From Paenibacillus puerhi (GTDB taxonomy: Bacteria; Bacillota; Bacilli; Paenibacillales; NBRC-103111), in contig NZ_WUWM01000001.1 of NCBI RefSeq assembly GCF_009846885.1, forward strand, positions 310,001 to 374,000: a stretch of 64,000 nt of DNA, in the 5' to 3' direction. How positions within the stretch are numbered: position 1 is the stretch's first letter; each line of letters opens with the position of its first letter. The position numbers were made by a program, and so were the translations under genes. Below the pieces are notes generated by a model, which was given only the letters and a program-made list of their open reading frames with translations, had not been told where the DNA came from and did not search any database. Shown one piece after another: positions 1 to 10,757 of this stretch.

Positions 1-693
1 AATATATTCGAGTTCGCGGAGACGAATGCCAGGGAGATTATGATACCGAGAACGGAAATGGTTTGCTTGTATGCGCAAAGATCTTATGAGGACAACAAGC
101 TGCTGGCCATCAGCGAGATGCATACGCGTTACCCGCTATGCAAGCCGGATAAGGACAATATCATTGGGTTTGTGCACATCAAGGATCTGCTCAAGCTATC
201 GGATGGAGAAGGCGATATGCAGGAGATTGTGCGTCCGATCCTGAAGGTGCCGGAATCGATGCAGATCAGTGCCTTGCTGAAGCTGATGCAGAAGAGAAAG
301 ACCCAGATGGTGCTGCTCATCGATGAGTTCGGGGGTACGAGCGGGCTGGTTACTTTCGAAGACATCATCGAGGAGATCGTTGGCGAAATTCAGGATGAAT
401 TTGACGAAGAACGCCCTCAGATCGAACGAAGAAATGAATGGGCTCATTCAATAGACGGCCGGCTGCTGATTGAAGAAGTCAATTCCTTCTTCGGTTTGTC
501 GATTGAGACCGACGATTATGACACGATCGGGGGCTGGATCTATTCGCAGGTGGAGATGCCTCCCGCCAGTCAGCAGCAGGTGAGGTGGGGAGAGGAGTGG
601 ACCTTCACGATTGAGGAGATCGATCATCTGCGGATAACAAGGATCATCATTGCCCGGTCCATGCCCGGCGTAAACAGGGAGTCGTCGCGGTAG
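1..693 (+). CDS. CBS-pair / CorC_HlyC transporter-associated protein, 5' truncated
   Basis: The reading frame is open from base 1, so the start and probably an N-terminal CNNM/DUF21 membrane domain lie outside the window. The 230 visible residues show the PRTEM segment that leads into a CBS pair (about residues 15-140, including the family's DEFGG motif near residue 108). A small C-terminal CorC_HlyC domain follows, ending around the DTIGGW motif. Members of this family (YhdP/YrkA/YugS-like, CorC) sit in the cytoplasmic membrane and are linked to Mg2+/Co2+ export, despite older 'hemolysin' names. Family assignment is firm; transported ion is not determinable. Confidence 0.85.
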   Translation, partial: NIFEFAETNAREIMIPRTEMVCLYAQRSYEDNKLLAISEMHTRYPLCKPDKDNIIGFVHIKDLLKLSDGEGDMQEIVRPILKVPESMQISALLKLMQKRKTQMVLLIDEFGGTSGLVTFEDIIEEIVGEIQDEFDEERPQIERRNEWAHSIDGRLLIEEVNSFFGLSIETDDYDTIGGWIYSQVEMPPASQQQVRWGEEWTFTIEEIDHLRITRIIIARSMPGVNRESSR

Positions 694-786
694 GCGAGGC
701 GCTATCCCCCTGCCCAGTAACGAAATTGCCCGAGACATGGTATACTTGCTCTAACATTCGTATGAGAGCAGGGAGTTGGGTAAGAA

Positions 787-2127
787 TTGTCCCGTTTATT
801 CAAAGGTTTCAAGCTGACGCCTCCGCGCGTCTTCGCGATCGGTTTTGCGTTAATTATCGCGGCAGGCACCCTGCTGCTGTCACTTCCGGCTGCAGCACAG
901 AGCGGCAAGCATACGCCATTCATCGATGCGCTATTCACGGCGACGTCCGCCACCTGCGTGACCGGGCTTGTCATCGCGGATACCGGCACCTATTATACAA
1001 CGTTCGGACAACTGGTGATTCTGGGACTGATCCAGCTGGGCGGACTGGGCTTCATGACGACGGTGACCTGGTTTGCCATAGCGCTTCGCAAGCGCATCTC
1101 GCTGCGCGACCGGATCATTCTCAAGGAATCGCTGAACTTGTCGGGTATCGAAGGAGTTGTGCGCCTGATCTTGAAGGTATTGCTCTACTCGGCGACGATC
1201 GAGGGCGTAGCTGCCCTATACTTTACGTATCGCTGGTCCTTCGAGATGCCTCTGCCCCAAGCCGCTTACTATGGCGTTTTCCATGCGATCTCCATATTTA
1301 ATAACGCGGGCTTCGAGCTACTGGGCGGATATAGGAGTTTGACGCCTTATGTGGATGACTGGGGGATCAACATGATCTCCATGCTGCTGATCTTGCTGGG
1401 CAGCATAGGGTTTATCGTGCTTGCCGAGCTGGTGGATTACCGCCGTTCCCGGAAGCTTTCCCTGCACAGTAAAGTGGTGCTGTCGGCAACGGCCGTGCTG
1501 ACGCTGGTCGCGGCGCTGCTCATTTTTATTTTTGAATTTACCAATTCCAGATCGCTTGGTCAGCTCGGTTGGGACGGCAAGCTGCTCGCTTCGTTGTTCC
1601 AATCCATCAGTCTCCGCTCGGCGGGCGTTAACACGCTGGATATTAGCCAGCTTCGTTCGGCCACCCTGTTTCTGATGATCATCATGATGTTTATCGGTGC
1701 CGCCCCCAACTCGACCGGCGGCGGAATCAAGCTGACGACCTTCGTTATTCTGGTCGGGGCTTTGCTCGCGATGATCAGGGGCAAAGAGGATGTCGTGCTG
1801 TTTCGCCATCGCATCGCCAAAAGCGATATTTACAAGGCGACTACCTTTTGCTTCATCGGCTTGTTTTGCGTCGTAGCCTCGACGATGGCGCTCTCCACGG
1901 TGCAGCAGCAGGATTTTATCATTATTCTCTTCGAAGCGGTGTCCGCCTTCGGGACCGTGGGGCTTAGCGGAGGCCTAACCTCGGAGCTGGGGACCGCTGG
2001 CAAGGCGATCATTGTTATTATGATGTTTATCGGCCGGGTGGGGATTGTGACGCTTGCTTACGCGCTTCAGCCGAATCCGAAGAAGGATCCGTTTCGGTAT
2101 CCCGAAGGCAAGCTGACGATTGGATGA
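787..2127 (+). CDS. ktrB: KtrB-type potassium uptake subunit (TrkH/KtrB family)
   Basis: This is the K+-translocating membrane subunit of a Ktr/Trk system, 446 residues, the usual size for KtrB/KtrD. The four pore-loop repeats are recognisable: SATCVTGL near residue 55, NNAGFE near 174, RSAGVNT near 278 and SAFGTVGLS near 390. Each carries the central glycine of the selectivity filter. Start is TTG with AGGGAG about 11 bases upstream. The regulatory KtrA/KtrC (RCK) partner is not in this window and may be encoded elsewhere, as for ktrD in Bacillus. The gene faces mnmA convergently with a shared hairpin between them. Confidence 0.9.
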   Translation: MSRLFKGFKLTPPRVFAIGFALIIAAGTLLLSLPAAAQSGKHTPFIDALFTATSATCVTGLVIADTGTYYTTFGQLVILGLIQLGGLGFMTTVTWFAIALRKRISLRDRIILKESLNLSGIEGVVRLILKVLLYSATIEGVAALYFTYRWSFEMPLPQAAYYGVFHAISIFNNAGFELLGGYRSLTPYVDDWGINMISMLLILLGSIGFIVLAELVDYRRSRKLSLHSKVVLSATAVLTLVAALLIFIFEFTNSRSLGQLGWDGKLLASLFQSISLRSAGVNTLDISQLRSATLFLMIIMMFIGAAPNSTGGGIKLTTFVILVGALLAMIRGKEDVVLFRHRIAKSDIYKATTFCFIGLFCVVASTMALSTVQQQDFIIILFEAVSAFGTVGLSGGLTSELGTAGKAIIVIMMFIGRVGIVTLAYALQPNPKKDPFRYPEGKLTIG

Positions 2128-2210
2128 TAGCCCGTACGAAATCCAGCTTATGCTGATGTTCAAGCGCATAGCTGCCCGAAGCCCGGAATTATAGCCCGGG
2201 AAATAACGTA

Positions 2211-2293
2211 AAAAACCGTCGGATTTTGAAGGGCGCTCCATTGTTAGACACGATCTGACACATGGGAGATGCCGTTCAATCCTGACGGTTTTT
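2211..2293. terminator. Bidirectional hairpin terminator between ktrB and mnmA
   Basis: Arms 2211-2230 and 2275-2293 pair as AAAAACCGTC with GACGGTTTTT, continuing imperfectly as GGATT/AATCC and GAA/TTC. The loop is long, about 44 bases. A T-run follows on the + strand and the reciprocal A-run gives one on the - strand, which suits convergent genes. Confidence 0.6.
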
Positions 2294-2307
2294 TTGGTTT
2301 TTCTAAA

Positions 2308-3426
<1,119 letters not shown>

Positions 3427-3559
3427 TTATTATACATCGAATTGCTGCGAAGATAAAATATTTTCAATATTATGCCCAGGTTAGTCTCCCACAGGAAACG
3501 GTTTTATGTTACCATAGAAAAGATACGAAAATGTATGATATGTAAATGAGGTGCTCGAC

Positions 3560-3982
3560 TTGAAAATTTCTACTAAAGGCCGCTACGGACTAACCATCAT
3601 GATGGAGCTAGCGACTCGTTTCGGAGAAGGCCCCACCTCACTGAAAAGCATCGCGGAGAAGCATCAGTTATCCGAACATTACTTAGAGCAATTGGTTGCC
3701 CCGCTGCGTAACGCAGGGTTAGTCAAGAGCATTCGCGGCGCCTACGGGGGTTATATACTGTCGAAGAACCCCGAGGATATTTCTGCAGGCGATGTGATTC
3801 GGGTATTGGAAGGGCCGATCAGTCCCGTTGATTTTACGGAAGAAGACGATCCGGCGAAGCGACATTTGTGGATTCGCATTCGTGATGGCATTGCAGAGGT
3901 GCTGGATTCGACCTCTTTGCATGATTTGATTACTTTCAGAGATGAAGGCAGTCAGAGCGACAGCTACATGTTTTATATCTAG
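3560..3982 (+). CDS. cymR: Rrf2-family cysteine metabolism repressor CymR
   Basis: 140 residues, close to B. subtilis CymR in length and highly similar throughout: it begins MKISTKGRYGLTIMMELA and ends MFYI. The N-terminal winged helix-turn-helix contains the SLKSIAEKHQLSEHYLEQL segment. The three iron-sulfur cysteines of IscR are absent, and no cysteine is present at all, as in CymR, which senses O-acetylserine through CysK. I chose the TTG at 3560 because AGGTG sits 6-7 bases upstream and the protein then matches the family start; a GTG at 3551 is in frame but would overlap that site. The neighbouring cysteine desulfurase supports a sulfur-metabolism role. Confidence 0.92.
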   Translation: MKISTKGRYGLTIMMELATRFGEGPTSLKSIAEKHQLSEHYLEQLVAPLRNAGLVKSIRGAYGGYILSKNPEDISAGDVIRVLEGPISPVDFTEEDDPAKRHLWIRIRDGIAEVLDSTSLHDLITFRDEGSQSDSYMFYI

Positions 3983-4065
3983 TCCGGGCAGGCCTTACTC
4001 CTGTAAGGCTTGCCACTTTCTCTACCGGTTTGAAATATATGCGGAACGAATTGTGGTGAATTCAA

Positions 4066-5217
4066 TTGGACACGATTTACTTGGATCATGCCGCTACGAC
4101 CCCGGTTCACCCGGAAGTTGTAGAGGCTATGCTGCCTTATTGGACCGGCAGCTTCGGCAATGCGTCGAGTACGCACTCAGCCGGACGCGGAGCGAAGCTC
4201 GCGTTAAACGATGCTCGGGACCGAATCGCCAGCTTCATCGGCAGCTCGTCCTCCGAGCTTATTTTCACGTCCGGGGGTACGGAGAGCGACAACCTCGCGT
4301 TGTTCGGTGCGGCCGAAGCGGGACGCAGCCGCGGCTCTCATATCGTAACCACCCGGGTGGAGCATCACGCCGTTTTGCATGCTTGCGAGCGGCTGAGCAG
4401 ACTGGGCTTCGAGGTTACCTATGTCCCGGTCGATGAGTACGGGCAAGTGTCCCTTGTGGATGTTCAAGAGGCCGTGAGGCCGGATACGATATTGATCAGC
4501 GTGATGCATGGCAATAACGAGGTTGGTACGCTGCAGCCGATCGAAGAGATCGGCTGCTTCGCTCGCGATCGGGGCATCGTTTTCCATGTGGATGCGGTGC
4601 AAACGCTCGCGTATGAGCCGCTGCGGCTTTCGGAGCTGCCAGTCGATCTGATGAGCTTTTCCGCGCATAAGCTTTATGGTCCCAAGGGGATCGGCGCGTT
4701 GTATATAGCCCGTAATACGCGATTTATCCCGCAGGGCTACGGCGGTTCGCAGGAGCGCAAGCGCCGTCCTGGCACGGAGAATGTTCCGGCCATTGCAGGG
4801 TTTGCCAAGGCGGTGGAGCTTTTTGATCGCAACAGGTATGAATACAGGGAGAAAGTGGAAAGACTACGTAGTAAATTGGTTCATGAGCTGGAGCGGCGGC
4901 TAGGAAAGGAAGCTTTCCTCCTGAACGGACATCCGTGCGAACGCCTGCCCCACATCCTGAACATCAGCTTTCCGGGTATTTCTACCGAGACAATGCTGAT
5001 GAATCTGGATCTTGCCGGAGTTGCAGCGGCCAGCGGATCGGCCTGTACGTCAGGCTCGCTCGAGGTCTCTCATGTCCTCCGTGCCATGGGGTTGTCCGAG
5101 GAGAGGGCGGGCTCCGCTATCCGATTCAGTTTCGGGGCGGGCAATGACGAAGATCAGATGATCCGCACCGCTGAAATAATTGAAACCGTCGCGGCGCGCT
5201 TGCGTAATAAAATCTAG
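4066..5217 (+). CDS. Cysteine desulfurase (IscS/NifS family, YrvO-like)
   Basis: PLP enzyme that removes sulfur from L-cysteine to form a persulfide for thiolation of tRNA (with MnmA next door). 383 residues. The PLP lysine is Lys202 in SAHKLYG and the persulfide-forming cysteine is Cys327 in SGSACTSGS. The HVDAVQ motif (about residues 174-179) contains the aspartate that contacts PLP. Start TTG at 4066, followed by the family-typical IYLDHAATTP; the ribosome binding site GGTGA is modest. It lies 83 bases after cymR, as yrvO does in Bacillus. Specificity for tRNA thiolation rather than Fe-S assembly is inferred from context. Confidence 0.9.
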   Translation: MDTIYLDHAATTPVHPEVVEAMLPYWTGSFGNASSTHSAGRGAKLALNDARDRIASFIGSSSSELIFTSGGTESDNLALFGAAEAGRSRGSHIVTTRVEHHAVLHACERLSRLGFEVTYVPVDEYGQVSLVDVQEAVRPDTILISVMHGNNEVGTLQPIEEIGCFARDRGIVFHVDAVQTLAYEPLRLSELPVDLMSFSAHKLYGPKGIGALYIARNTRFIPQGYGGSQERKRRPGTENVPAIAGFAKAVELFDRNRYEYREKVERLRSKLVHELERRLGKEAFLLNGHPCERLPHILNISFPGISTETMLMNLDLAGVAAASGSACTSGSLEVSHVLRAMGLSEERAGSAIRFSFGAGNDEDQMIRTAEIIETVAARLRNKI

Positions 5218-5289
5218 GTTTTTTGTTGCGCTGCAAGCTGCGGTGACGTTCCCGGTTTTGGCTCAAATCCGGAAATGGAGAGAATGTTG

Positions 5290-5811
5290 TTGAAGCGAAC
5301 GCGAGATGTAATCGGACTACCTGTGATAGGCGTACAGACCGGCAAGCAAGTAGGCGTTATCAAAGATGTACTGCTCGACGACGAGTGGCAGGTTCAAGCT
5401 TTCGTACTCAGTGATGGATACTGGTTCCAGGATGCGACAGGCGTCGGATGGGACAGTGTAGTAGCAGTCGGCGACGATGCCGTGACGATCAAGCAGGAGG
5501 AGCTTATCGGGCCTCTAGACGCTGCTGGGTCATGGAGATTGCTGCTCGGCGGCAGCCGCCGCATCAAAGGATTGCCTTTACTAACCGTCAACGGGCACCA
5601 ACTCGGGGTGGTCGATGATGTTTATTTGGATGGGGAATCGGGTAGGAAAGTAATAGGTTATGAAGTAACCGAGGGTTTCATTTCAGATCTCAAAGAAGGG
5701 CGCAAGTGGTTGCCCATGCCGGAGTCCGTCAAAGTCGGCGAGGATGCCTTGATTGTTCCCGTTCACGCAAGCGAGGCGTTGGAGGAAATCTTCGTACCAA
5801 AAGAAGAATAG
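5290..5811 (+). CDS. PRC-barrel domain protein (YrrD-like)
   Basis: About 173 residues with two PRC-barrel halves, each opening with a 'GLPVI/GLPLL ... G.QVG/G.QLGVV.DV' pattern (residues about 6-60 and 93-150). PRC barrels mediate protein or RNA contacts; the exact role of YrrD-type proteins is not known to me. I prefer the TTG at 5290 because GGAGAG then lies about 8 bases upstream; in-frame ATGs at 5275 and 5284 are alternatives that add two to five residues. It occupies the place of yrrD between the cymR/desulfurase genes and yrrI in Bacillus. Confidence 0.75.
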   Translation: MKRTRDVIGLPVIGVQTGKQVGVIKDVLLDDEWQVQAFVLSDGYWFQDATGVGWDSVVAVGDDAVTIKQEELIGPLDAAGSWRLLLGGSRRIKGLPLLTVNGHQLGVVDDVYLDGESGRKVIGYEVTEGFISDLKEGRKWLPMPESVKVGEDALIVPVHASEALEEIFVPKEE

Positions 5812-5821
5812 GGTGATACCG

Positions 5822-6019
5822 ATGTTACGTTGTCCAAATTGCAACTCGAAAGATATTGGCAAAATCGGCTCGCACCAGTTTTATTGCTGGGGCTGCTTTA
5901 TCGAACTGACGGTGAACGGTGAAAAAATGTCCGTATTTCAAGTAGAGGAAGATGGTACGCTTAGCTCGCTTGATGATCTTTTCTTCGAAGAGGAAATGCC
6001 GGAAGTACACGCTAACTAA
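5822..6019 (+). CDS. Small zinc-ribbon protein (65 aa)
   Basis: ATG at 5822 with GGTGAT upstream, 10 bases after the YrrD-like gene, so likely cotranscribed. The N-terminus is a zinc ribbon built from CPNC (residues 4-7) and CWGC (residues 23-26), spaced as a rubredoxin-like knuckle pair. The C-terminal third is acidic. Position matches the small yrzR gene of Bacillus between yrrD and yrrI, but I cannot confirm orthology. Function unknown; it may bind nucleic acid or protein through the zinc ribbon. Confidence 0.75.
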   Translation: MLRCPNCNSKDIGKIGSHQFYCWGCFIELTVNGEKMSVFQVEEDGTLSSLDDLFFEEEMPEVHAN

Positions 6020-6045
6020 CATGCGAACGGACAGAATAAATATGA

Positions 6046-6091
6046 AACGCCGCCTCGTTCAGCGCCCGCCGCTGCCAAGGCGGCGTTTTTT
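6046..6091 (+). terminator. Rho-independent terminator
   Basis: AACGCCGCC (6046-6054) pairs with GGCGGCGTT (6079-6087) across a 24-base loop, and a T-run completes at 6091. It closes the desulfurase-yrrD-zinc ribbon group. Confidence 0.85.
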
Positions 6092-6202
6092 GCCTGCTTC
6101 CGGGTTGTGCGGCAAAACCATGGGTTAAGATCCAGAGGTTGTACATATACTGTCTTATGTGGAAACCCGCCGCTGCCCAAGCGGCGCCAGGAGGGGAAAC
6201 CC

Positions 6203-7273
6203 ATGGAGAAGATACCCAAAAACCGCTTGCTGCTAGGAATGATATATGTACTGGTCGGGCTGGCGATCCTGTTGCTGCTGATGCAGCTTCGGCCGATGAT
6301 CTCGGGGGTATACGTATTCCTGCGGGAAATCCTTACTCCGTTCATCATAGCCCTCATCATATCTTACGTGCTGAATCCGGTAGTTTCGCTGCTGGGAGCG
6401 CGCAGAGTGCCCCGTACGATCGCCGTCCTGTTGATCTATGCGATGTTCATCATGTCCATGACCGTGATTCTGATGAACGTCATCCCGATGTTCGTAAGAC
6501 AGCTGTCAGAGCTGAACGAGCGTATGCCGGATGTCTCGATCAAGGCTCAGAGCCTGGTAGATAATCTGAACGGACTGCAGTTTCTGCCGGATAGCGTGCG
6601 GATTGGAATCAACCAGTCGTTGTCGAAGCTGGAGGCGGGCATCTCGGCAGGCATCGCGGATTATATCCACGGCATCGGCAACACGATCAATACGCTTTTC
6701 ATGGTGTTCATTATTCCGTTTGTCTCCTTTTATATGCTGAAGGACTTTCATCTGCTGGAGAAAACGACGCTTGCCATCGTGCCGAAGACGCATCGCAAAG
6801 AAATTGTTTCCTTGCTGATGGATATCGACACGGCGCTCGGCAATTACATTCGCGGGCAATTTACCGTCTGCCTCATCATCGGCTTGTTGGCCTATATCGG
6901 GTACTGGGCCATCGGCATGCCTTATGCGCTGCTGCTCGCCAGCATCGTGGCAATATTCAACATCATTCCGTATCTGGGGCCGTTCCTCGGAGCCGCGCCG
7001 GCCCTGATCGTAGCCTCTACGATCTCGATCAAGATGGTGCTGCTGGTCATCCTGGTCAACACGGTGTGTCAAATTCTGGAGGGAAATGTGATTTCCCCGC
7101 AGGTCGTGGGCAGATCCTTGAACATGCACCCCTTGTTCATTATTTTCGCGCTGCTCGTCGGAGGCGAGGTCGCCGGGGTGGCGGGACTTATTTTGGCTGT
7201 ACCGTTTTTTGCCGTAATGAAGGTGATCGTGCAGCATTTGTTTCTGTATTTGGTGCATCGGCGGACGGTATAG
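6203..7273 (+). CDS. yrrI: AI-2E family transporter / PerM-like permease (YrrI-like)
   Basis: 356-residue polytopic membrane protein of the AI-2E (UPF0118) family, with about eight membrane segments. It shows the conserved central loop and the PYLGP motif near residue 263. The first helix is LLLGMIYVLVGLAILLLL and the last lies around 330-350. Some members export AI-2, others act as Na+/H+ antiporters, so the substrate is open. ATG at 6203 follows AGGAGGGG at a good distance; an in-frame upstream extension to 6107 lacks a site and is not family-like. Located just before alaS, as in Bacillus. Confidence 0.82.
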   Translation: MEKIPKNRLLLGMIYVLVGLAILLLLMQLRPMISGVYVFLREILTPFIIALIISYVLNPVVSLLGARRVPRTIAVLLIYAMFIMSMTVILMNVIPMFVRQLSELNERMPDVSIKAQSLVDNLNGLQFLPDSVRIGINQSLSKLEAGISAGIADYIHGIGNTINTLFMVFIIPFVSFYMLKDFHLLEKTTLAIVPKTHRKEIVSLLMDIDTALGNYIRGQFTVCLIIGLLAYIGYWAIGMPYALLLASIVAIFNIIPYLGPFLGAAPALIVASTISIKMVLLVILVNTVCQILEGNVISPQVVGRSLNMHPLFIIFALLVGGEVAGVAGLILAVPFFAVMKVIVQHLFLYLVHRRTV

Positions 7274-7335
7274 CGCTGTATAGCGTGAGAGATGCCAGGG
7301 CGGGCTTAAGCTGTCAGTCCTTTCAGTCCTCTCAG

Positions 7336-7365
7336 TTGACAGTCCACGCCGGAGAGCGGTATAAT
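7336..7365 (+). promoter_or_regulatory. Sigma-A promoter of alaS leader
   Basis: TTGACA (7336-7341), an 18-base spacer and TATAAT (7360-7365). Transcription would begin near 7372, immediately before the T-box leader. Confidence 0.8.
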
Positions 7366-7384
7366 TTGTCGGTATAGCTTCCAT

Positions 7385-7718
7385 TGACTATAGTCAAAAA
7401 GCGTTGAAGAAATCAAGTAGGTCATAGTCCATTAGCCAGAGAGAGGGCTTGGGGGCTGGCTCAGGCACGTCGGTACGCTACAGGTTGGCCGCCGGCATGT
7501 CGCCAGACTGCTCCGCTGCGAGAGCCTTCCTGATGAAGGATGACCGAAAGCTCATTTCGGAGTGCGGATAAACGCCGCCGGTCCCGGACCCGTTACTGTC
7601 CGGCTAGAGGAGATTGTGTCACCGGTAGAGGCGCCCAGGCGGCTCTCCAAGGGTGTGCGCACAATAACCAGGGTGGTACCGCGATTTATTCGTCCCTGCT
7701 TTCAGGGGCGTTTTTTTG
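7385..7718 (+). promoter_or_regulatory. T-box riboswitch (tRNA-Ala) controlling alaS
   Basis: The long untranslated leader carries the T-box core AGGGTGGTACCGCG (7670-7683). The attenuator hairpin CGTCCCTG/CAGGGGCG (7691-7698 with 7703-7710) with a seven-T run follows. Upstream are Stem I features: AGTA near 7415 and the AGAGAG...TTGG terminal-loop motifs near 7438-7452. A GCT triplet at 7477-7479 is the plausible alanine specifier. Uncharged tRNA-Ala should pair with the T-box and prevent termination, raising alaS expression. The start coordinate is approximate. Confidence 0.93.
7691..7717 (+). terminator. T-box attenuator terminator
   Basis: Eight-base stem, CTTT loop and T7 tract (7711-7717). 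The 5' arm overlaps the region that forms the antiterminator with the T-box core. Confidence 0.88.
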
Positions 7719-7759
7719 TCGTTTTCCGTTTCATACCAATTAAGGGGGGTTATTAGCAA

Positions 7760-10381
7760 ATGAAAGCCAGTGAAATTCGCGCCAAGTGGTTAGCCTTTTT
7801 TGAAAGCAAGGGACATAAGATTGAGCCGAGCTCTCCATTAGTCCCGCACAACGACCCGTCGCTGCTTTGGATTAATGCCGGCATGGCCCCGCTCAAGGCG
7901 TATTTCGACGGCCGCGTCGTGCCTGAGAATCCGCGCATCGCCAATTCGCAGAAATGTATCCGCACCAACGACATCGAGAATGTAGGGAAGACCCGGCGTC
8001 ACCATACTTTTTTCGAAATGCTCGGAAACTTCTCGATCGGCGATTACTTCAAGGAAGAAACAATTACCTGGGCCTGGGAGTTTCTGACGGGCAAGGAATG
8101 GATCGGCTTCGACCCGGAACGGCTTTCGGTCACCGTATATCCGGAAGATACCGAGGCATTTGAGCTGTGGAACAAAAAAATCGGGATTCCGGAGGAGCGC
8201 ATCTACAGGCTGGATGAAAACTTCTGGGATATCGGCGAAGGCCCATGCGGACCGTGTACGGAAATTTTCTACGACCGCGGAGAGAAGTATGGCGATCTGA
8301 ACGATCCGGAATGCTGGCCGGGAGGCGAGAATGAGCGTTTTCTCGAGGTGTGGAATCTCGTCTTCTCGCAATTCAACCATAATAAGGACGGCAGCTACAC
8401 GCCGCTGCCCAACAAGAACATCGATACCGGGGCAGGCCTGGAGCGGTTCGCTTCGATCCTGCAGGACGTGGACTCGAACTTCGATACGGACCTGTTCCAG
8501 CCGATCATCCAGAAGACCGCCGAGTTGGCTGGCGTCACCTACAAGCAGCATGCGGAGACGGATGTCGCGCTGAAGGTGATCGCGGACCATATCCGTACGG
8601 TCGCCTTCTCCGTAGGCGACGGCGTTCTGCCTTCCAATGAGGGCCGCGGCTACGTCATTCGCCGCCTGCTGCGCAGGGCCGTTCGTTACGGCAAGGTCAT
8701 CGGGCTGGACAAGCCCTTCCTGTATACGCTGACAGGCATCGTCGGCGATATTATGGGCGTTTACTATCCGGAGGTTGTGGAGAAACGCGAATTTATCGAG
8801 AAGGTTATCCGTACCGAGGAAGAGCGGTTCCATGAAACGCTGGGAGGCGGTCTCGCGATCCTGTCGGAGTTGACGGAAAAGGCGCGTCAAGCTGGCGAAA
8901 CTGCCATCAGCGGGCCTGATGCATTCAAGCTCTACGATACGTATGGCTTTCCTTTCGATCTGACCGAGGACTTTGCAGCCGAGCAAGGCTTGACGGTCGA
9001 CCGGGCAGGCTTCGATACAGCGATGCAGGAGCAGCGGGAGCGCGCCCGCGCCGCCCGGCAGGAATCGGACAGCATGAAGGTTCAGGGCGGGCCCCTTGCC
9101 GATTACACGGTTAAAACCGAGTTTGTTGGACATACTGAACTGGTAACAACTGCTAATGTCATTGCTATTGTGCATGAGCAGCAATTCGTGGATCTCGTCG
9201 GCATCGGAGAAATCTGCCAGGTGATTCTCGACCGCACGCCGTTCTATGCGGAAAGCGGCGGCCAGGTCAGCGACCATGGCTGCATGACCGCGGGAGACCT
9301 GGTGCTGAGGGTCGAGGACGTCAGCAAGGCCCCGCACGGCCAGCATGTGCATACGGTGCGCGTCGAAGCGGGCGTGCTGCGCAAAGGGGAAACCGTCCAG
9401 GCTGTCGTCACTCAGGATGTGCGCGAGGATATTATCAAAAATCATACGGCAACCCACTTGCTTCACAAGGCGCTTAAAGATGTTCTTGGCGAGCATGTCA
9501 ACCAGGCGGGCTCGCTTGTAGCGCCGGACCGTCTGCGCTTCGACTTCTCGCACTTCGGCGGCATATCGGCTGAGGAGCTTCAAGACATCGAGCGCCGCGT
9601 TAACGAACAAATCTGGAACAATCTGGTTGTAGATATCAGCTTGAAGCCAATTGCGGAAGCAAAGGCCCTTGGAGCGATGGCTTTGTTCGGCGAGAAATAC
9701 GGCGACATCGTCCGCGTCGTGCGGGTCGGTAACTACAGCCTGGAGCTGTGCGGCGGCTGCCATGTGGCAAGCACCGGCCAAATCGGCTTGTTCAAAATAA
9801 TCAGCGAGTCGGGGATCGGCTCCGGAGTGCGTCGGATCGAGGCGGCAACCGGAAGAGGGGCTTATCAGTATCTGGACGATCAGCTGCAGCTGCTGCGGGA
9901 CGCAGCGGGACTGCTGAAGTCGAATATCCCGGATGTACCGAAGCGCGTAGAAGGGTTGTTCGCCCAGCTCAAGGAGCTTTCTCGCGAGAACGAATCGCTT
10001 AAGGCGAAGCTGTCTCATGTCGAAGCAGGCTCTTTGACCGATCAGGTCAAATCGGTCGGCGGTATCTCCTTGCTGGCGGCCGAAGTCAGCGCAGGCGATA
10101 TGGAGACGCTTCGCAACATCGTGGATCAAATGAAGCAGAAGCTGGGCTCCGCCGTTATCGTGCTCGGCGCAGCGGCTGAAGGCAAGGTCAACCTGGTCGC
10201 GGCGGTGACGCCGGATTTGGTCAGCCAAGGCTATCATGCCGGGAAGCTGATCAAGGAAGTTGCGACGGCCTGCGGAGGAAGCGGCGGCGGGCGGCCGGAC
10301 ATGGCCCAGGCGGGAGGCAAGGACGCCTCGAAGCTGGCCGAAGCGCTTGCCGGCGTCGAAGGCTGGATATTGTCCAAATAA
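7760..10381 (+). CDS. alaS: Alanyl-tRNA synthetase
   Basis: Charges tRNA-Ala with alanine. 873 residues, full length for the bacterial enzyme. The class II catalytic core starts with [18 protein letters not shown] and includes the motif 2 region around [13 protein letters not shown]. The editing domain has the zinc-binding pair H562-xxx-H566 (HTATH) and C664-GGC-H668. The C-Ala domain ends with the glycine-rich [15 protein letters not shown] segment. ATG at 7760 follows GGGGGGT. First gene of a block (alaS-ireB-ruvX-DUF1292) that is conserved in Bacillus. Confidence 0.98.
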   Translation: MKASEIRAKWLAFFESKGHKIEPSSPLVPHNDPSLLWINAGMAPLKAYFDGRVVPENPRIANSQKCIRTNDIENVGKTRRHHTFFEMLGNFSIGDYFKEETITWAWEFLTGKEWIGFDPERLSVTVYPEDTEAFELWNKKIGIPEERIYRLDENFWDIGEGPCGPCTEIFYDRGEKYGDLNDPECWPGGENERFLEVWNLVFSQFNHNKDGSYTPLPNKNIDTGAGLERFASILQDVDSNFDTDLFQPIIQKTAELAGVTYKQHAETDVALKVIADHIRTVAFSVGDGVLPSNEGRGYVIRRLLRRAVRYGKVIGLDKPFLYTLTGIVGDIMGVYYPEVVEKREFIEKVIRTEEERFHETLGGGLAILSELTEKARQAGETAISGPDAFKLYDTYGFPFDLTEDFAAEQGLTVDRAGFDTAMQEQRERARAARQESDSMKVQGGPLADYTVKTEFVGHTELVTTANVIAIVHEQQFVDLVGIGEICQVILDRTPFYAESGGQVSDHGCMTAGDLVLRVEDVSKAPHGQHVHTVRVEAGVLRKGETVQAVVTQDVREDIIKNHTATHLLHKALKDVLGEHVNQAGSLVAPDRLRFDFSHFGGISAEELQDIERRVNEQIWNNLVVDISLKPIAEAKALGAMALFGEKYGDIVRVVRVGNYSLELCGGCHVASTGQIGLFKIISESGIGSGVRRIEAATGRGAYQYLDDQLQLLRDAAGLLKSNIPDVPKRVEGLFAQLKELSRENESLKAKLSHVEAGSLTDQVKSVGGISLLAAEVSAGDMETLRNIVDQMKQKLGSAVIVLGAAAEGKVNLVAAVTPDLVSQGYHAGKLIKEVATACGGSGGGRPDMAQAGGKDASKLAEALAGVEGWILSK

Positions 10382-10471
10382 TGTTCGGGTAAAATGTTCG
10401 CCTGTCAACAGGAATTTGTTGACTGATGGCGAATATGTGTGTAAATCGAATTGCAGGGGGTGCTTCGCAAG

Positions 10472-10735
10472 ATGAGTTCAATGGATAAAACGATGAAATT
10501 CAACGTCAAAGCGGAAGAGATCGAAACCTCGCCCAAAGAAGTCATTCTGGCGGTATATGACGCGCTGCAGGAAAAAGGGTATAATCCGATTAACCAGATC
10601 GTCGGTTACTTGCTATCCGGCGATCCGGCCTACATCCCGCGTCACGATAACGCCCGAAGCATCATTCGCAAACGGGAGAGGGACGAGCTGATCGAGGAAT
10701 TGGTCCGTTCGTACCTGAAGCAGTACAAGTCATAA
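10472..10735 (+). CDS. ireB: IreB-family regulatory phosphoprotein (UPF0297/DUF965)
   Basis: 87-residue protein matching the YrzL/IreB family almost over its whole length, with DKTMKFNV at the start and the [22 protein letters not shown] core. IreB of Enterococcus is phosphorylated by the Ser/Thr kinase IreK and affects cephalosporin tolerance; the role in Bacillales is less clear. ATG 10472 has AGGGGGTG about 11 bases upstream; the in-frame TTG at 10451 precedes that site and is less likely. Conserved order alaS-ireB-ruvX supports the call. Confidence 0.92.
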   Translation: MSSMDKTMKFNVKAEEIETSPKEVILAVYDALQEKGYNPINQIVGYLLSGDPAYIPRHDNARSIIRKRERDELIEELVRSYLKQYKS

Positions 10736-10757
10736 GTTGACAGACGGGGAACATGCT

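Noticed and set aside
7838-10408. 856-codon open frame on the reverse strand across alaS
   Set aside because: Antisense shadow of a certain gene; no ribosome binding site and no family-like motifs. GC-rich codon bias makes such frames common here.
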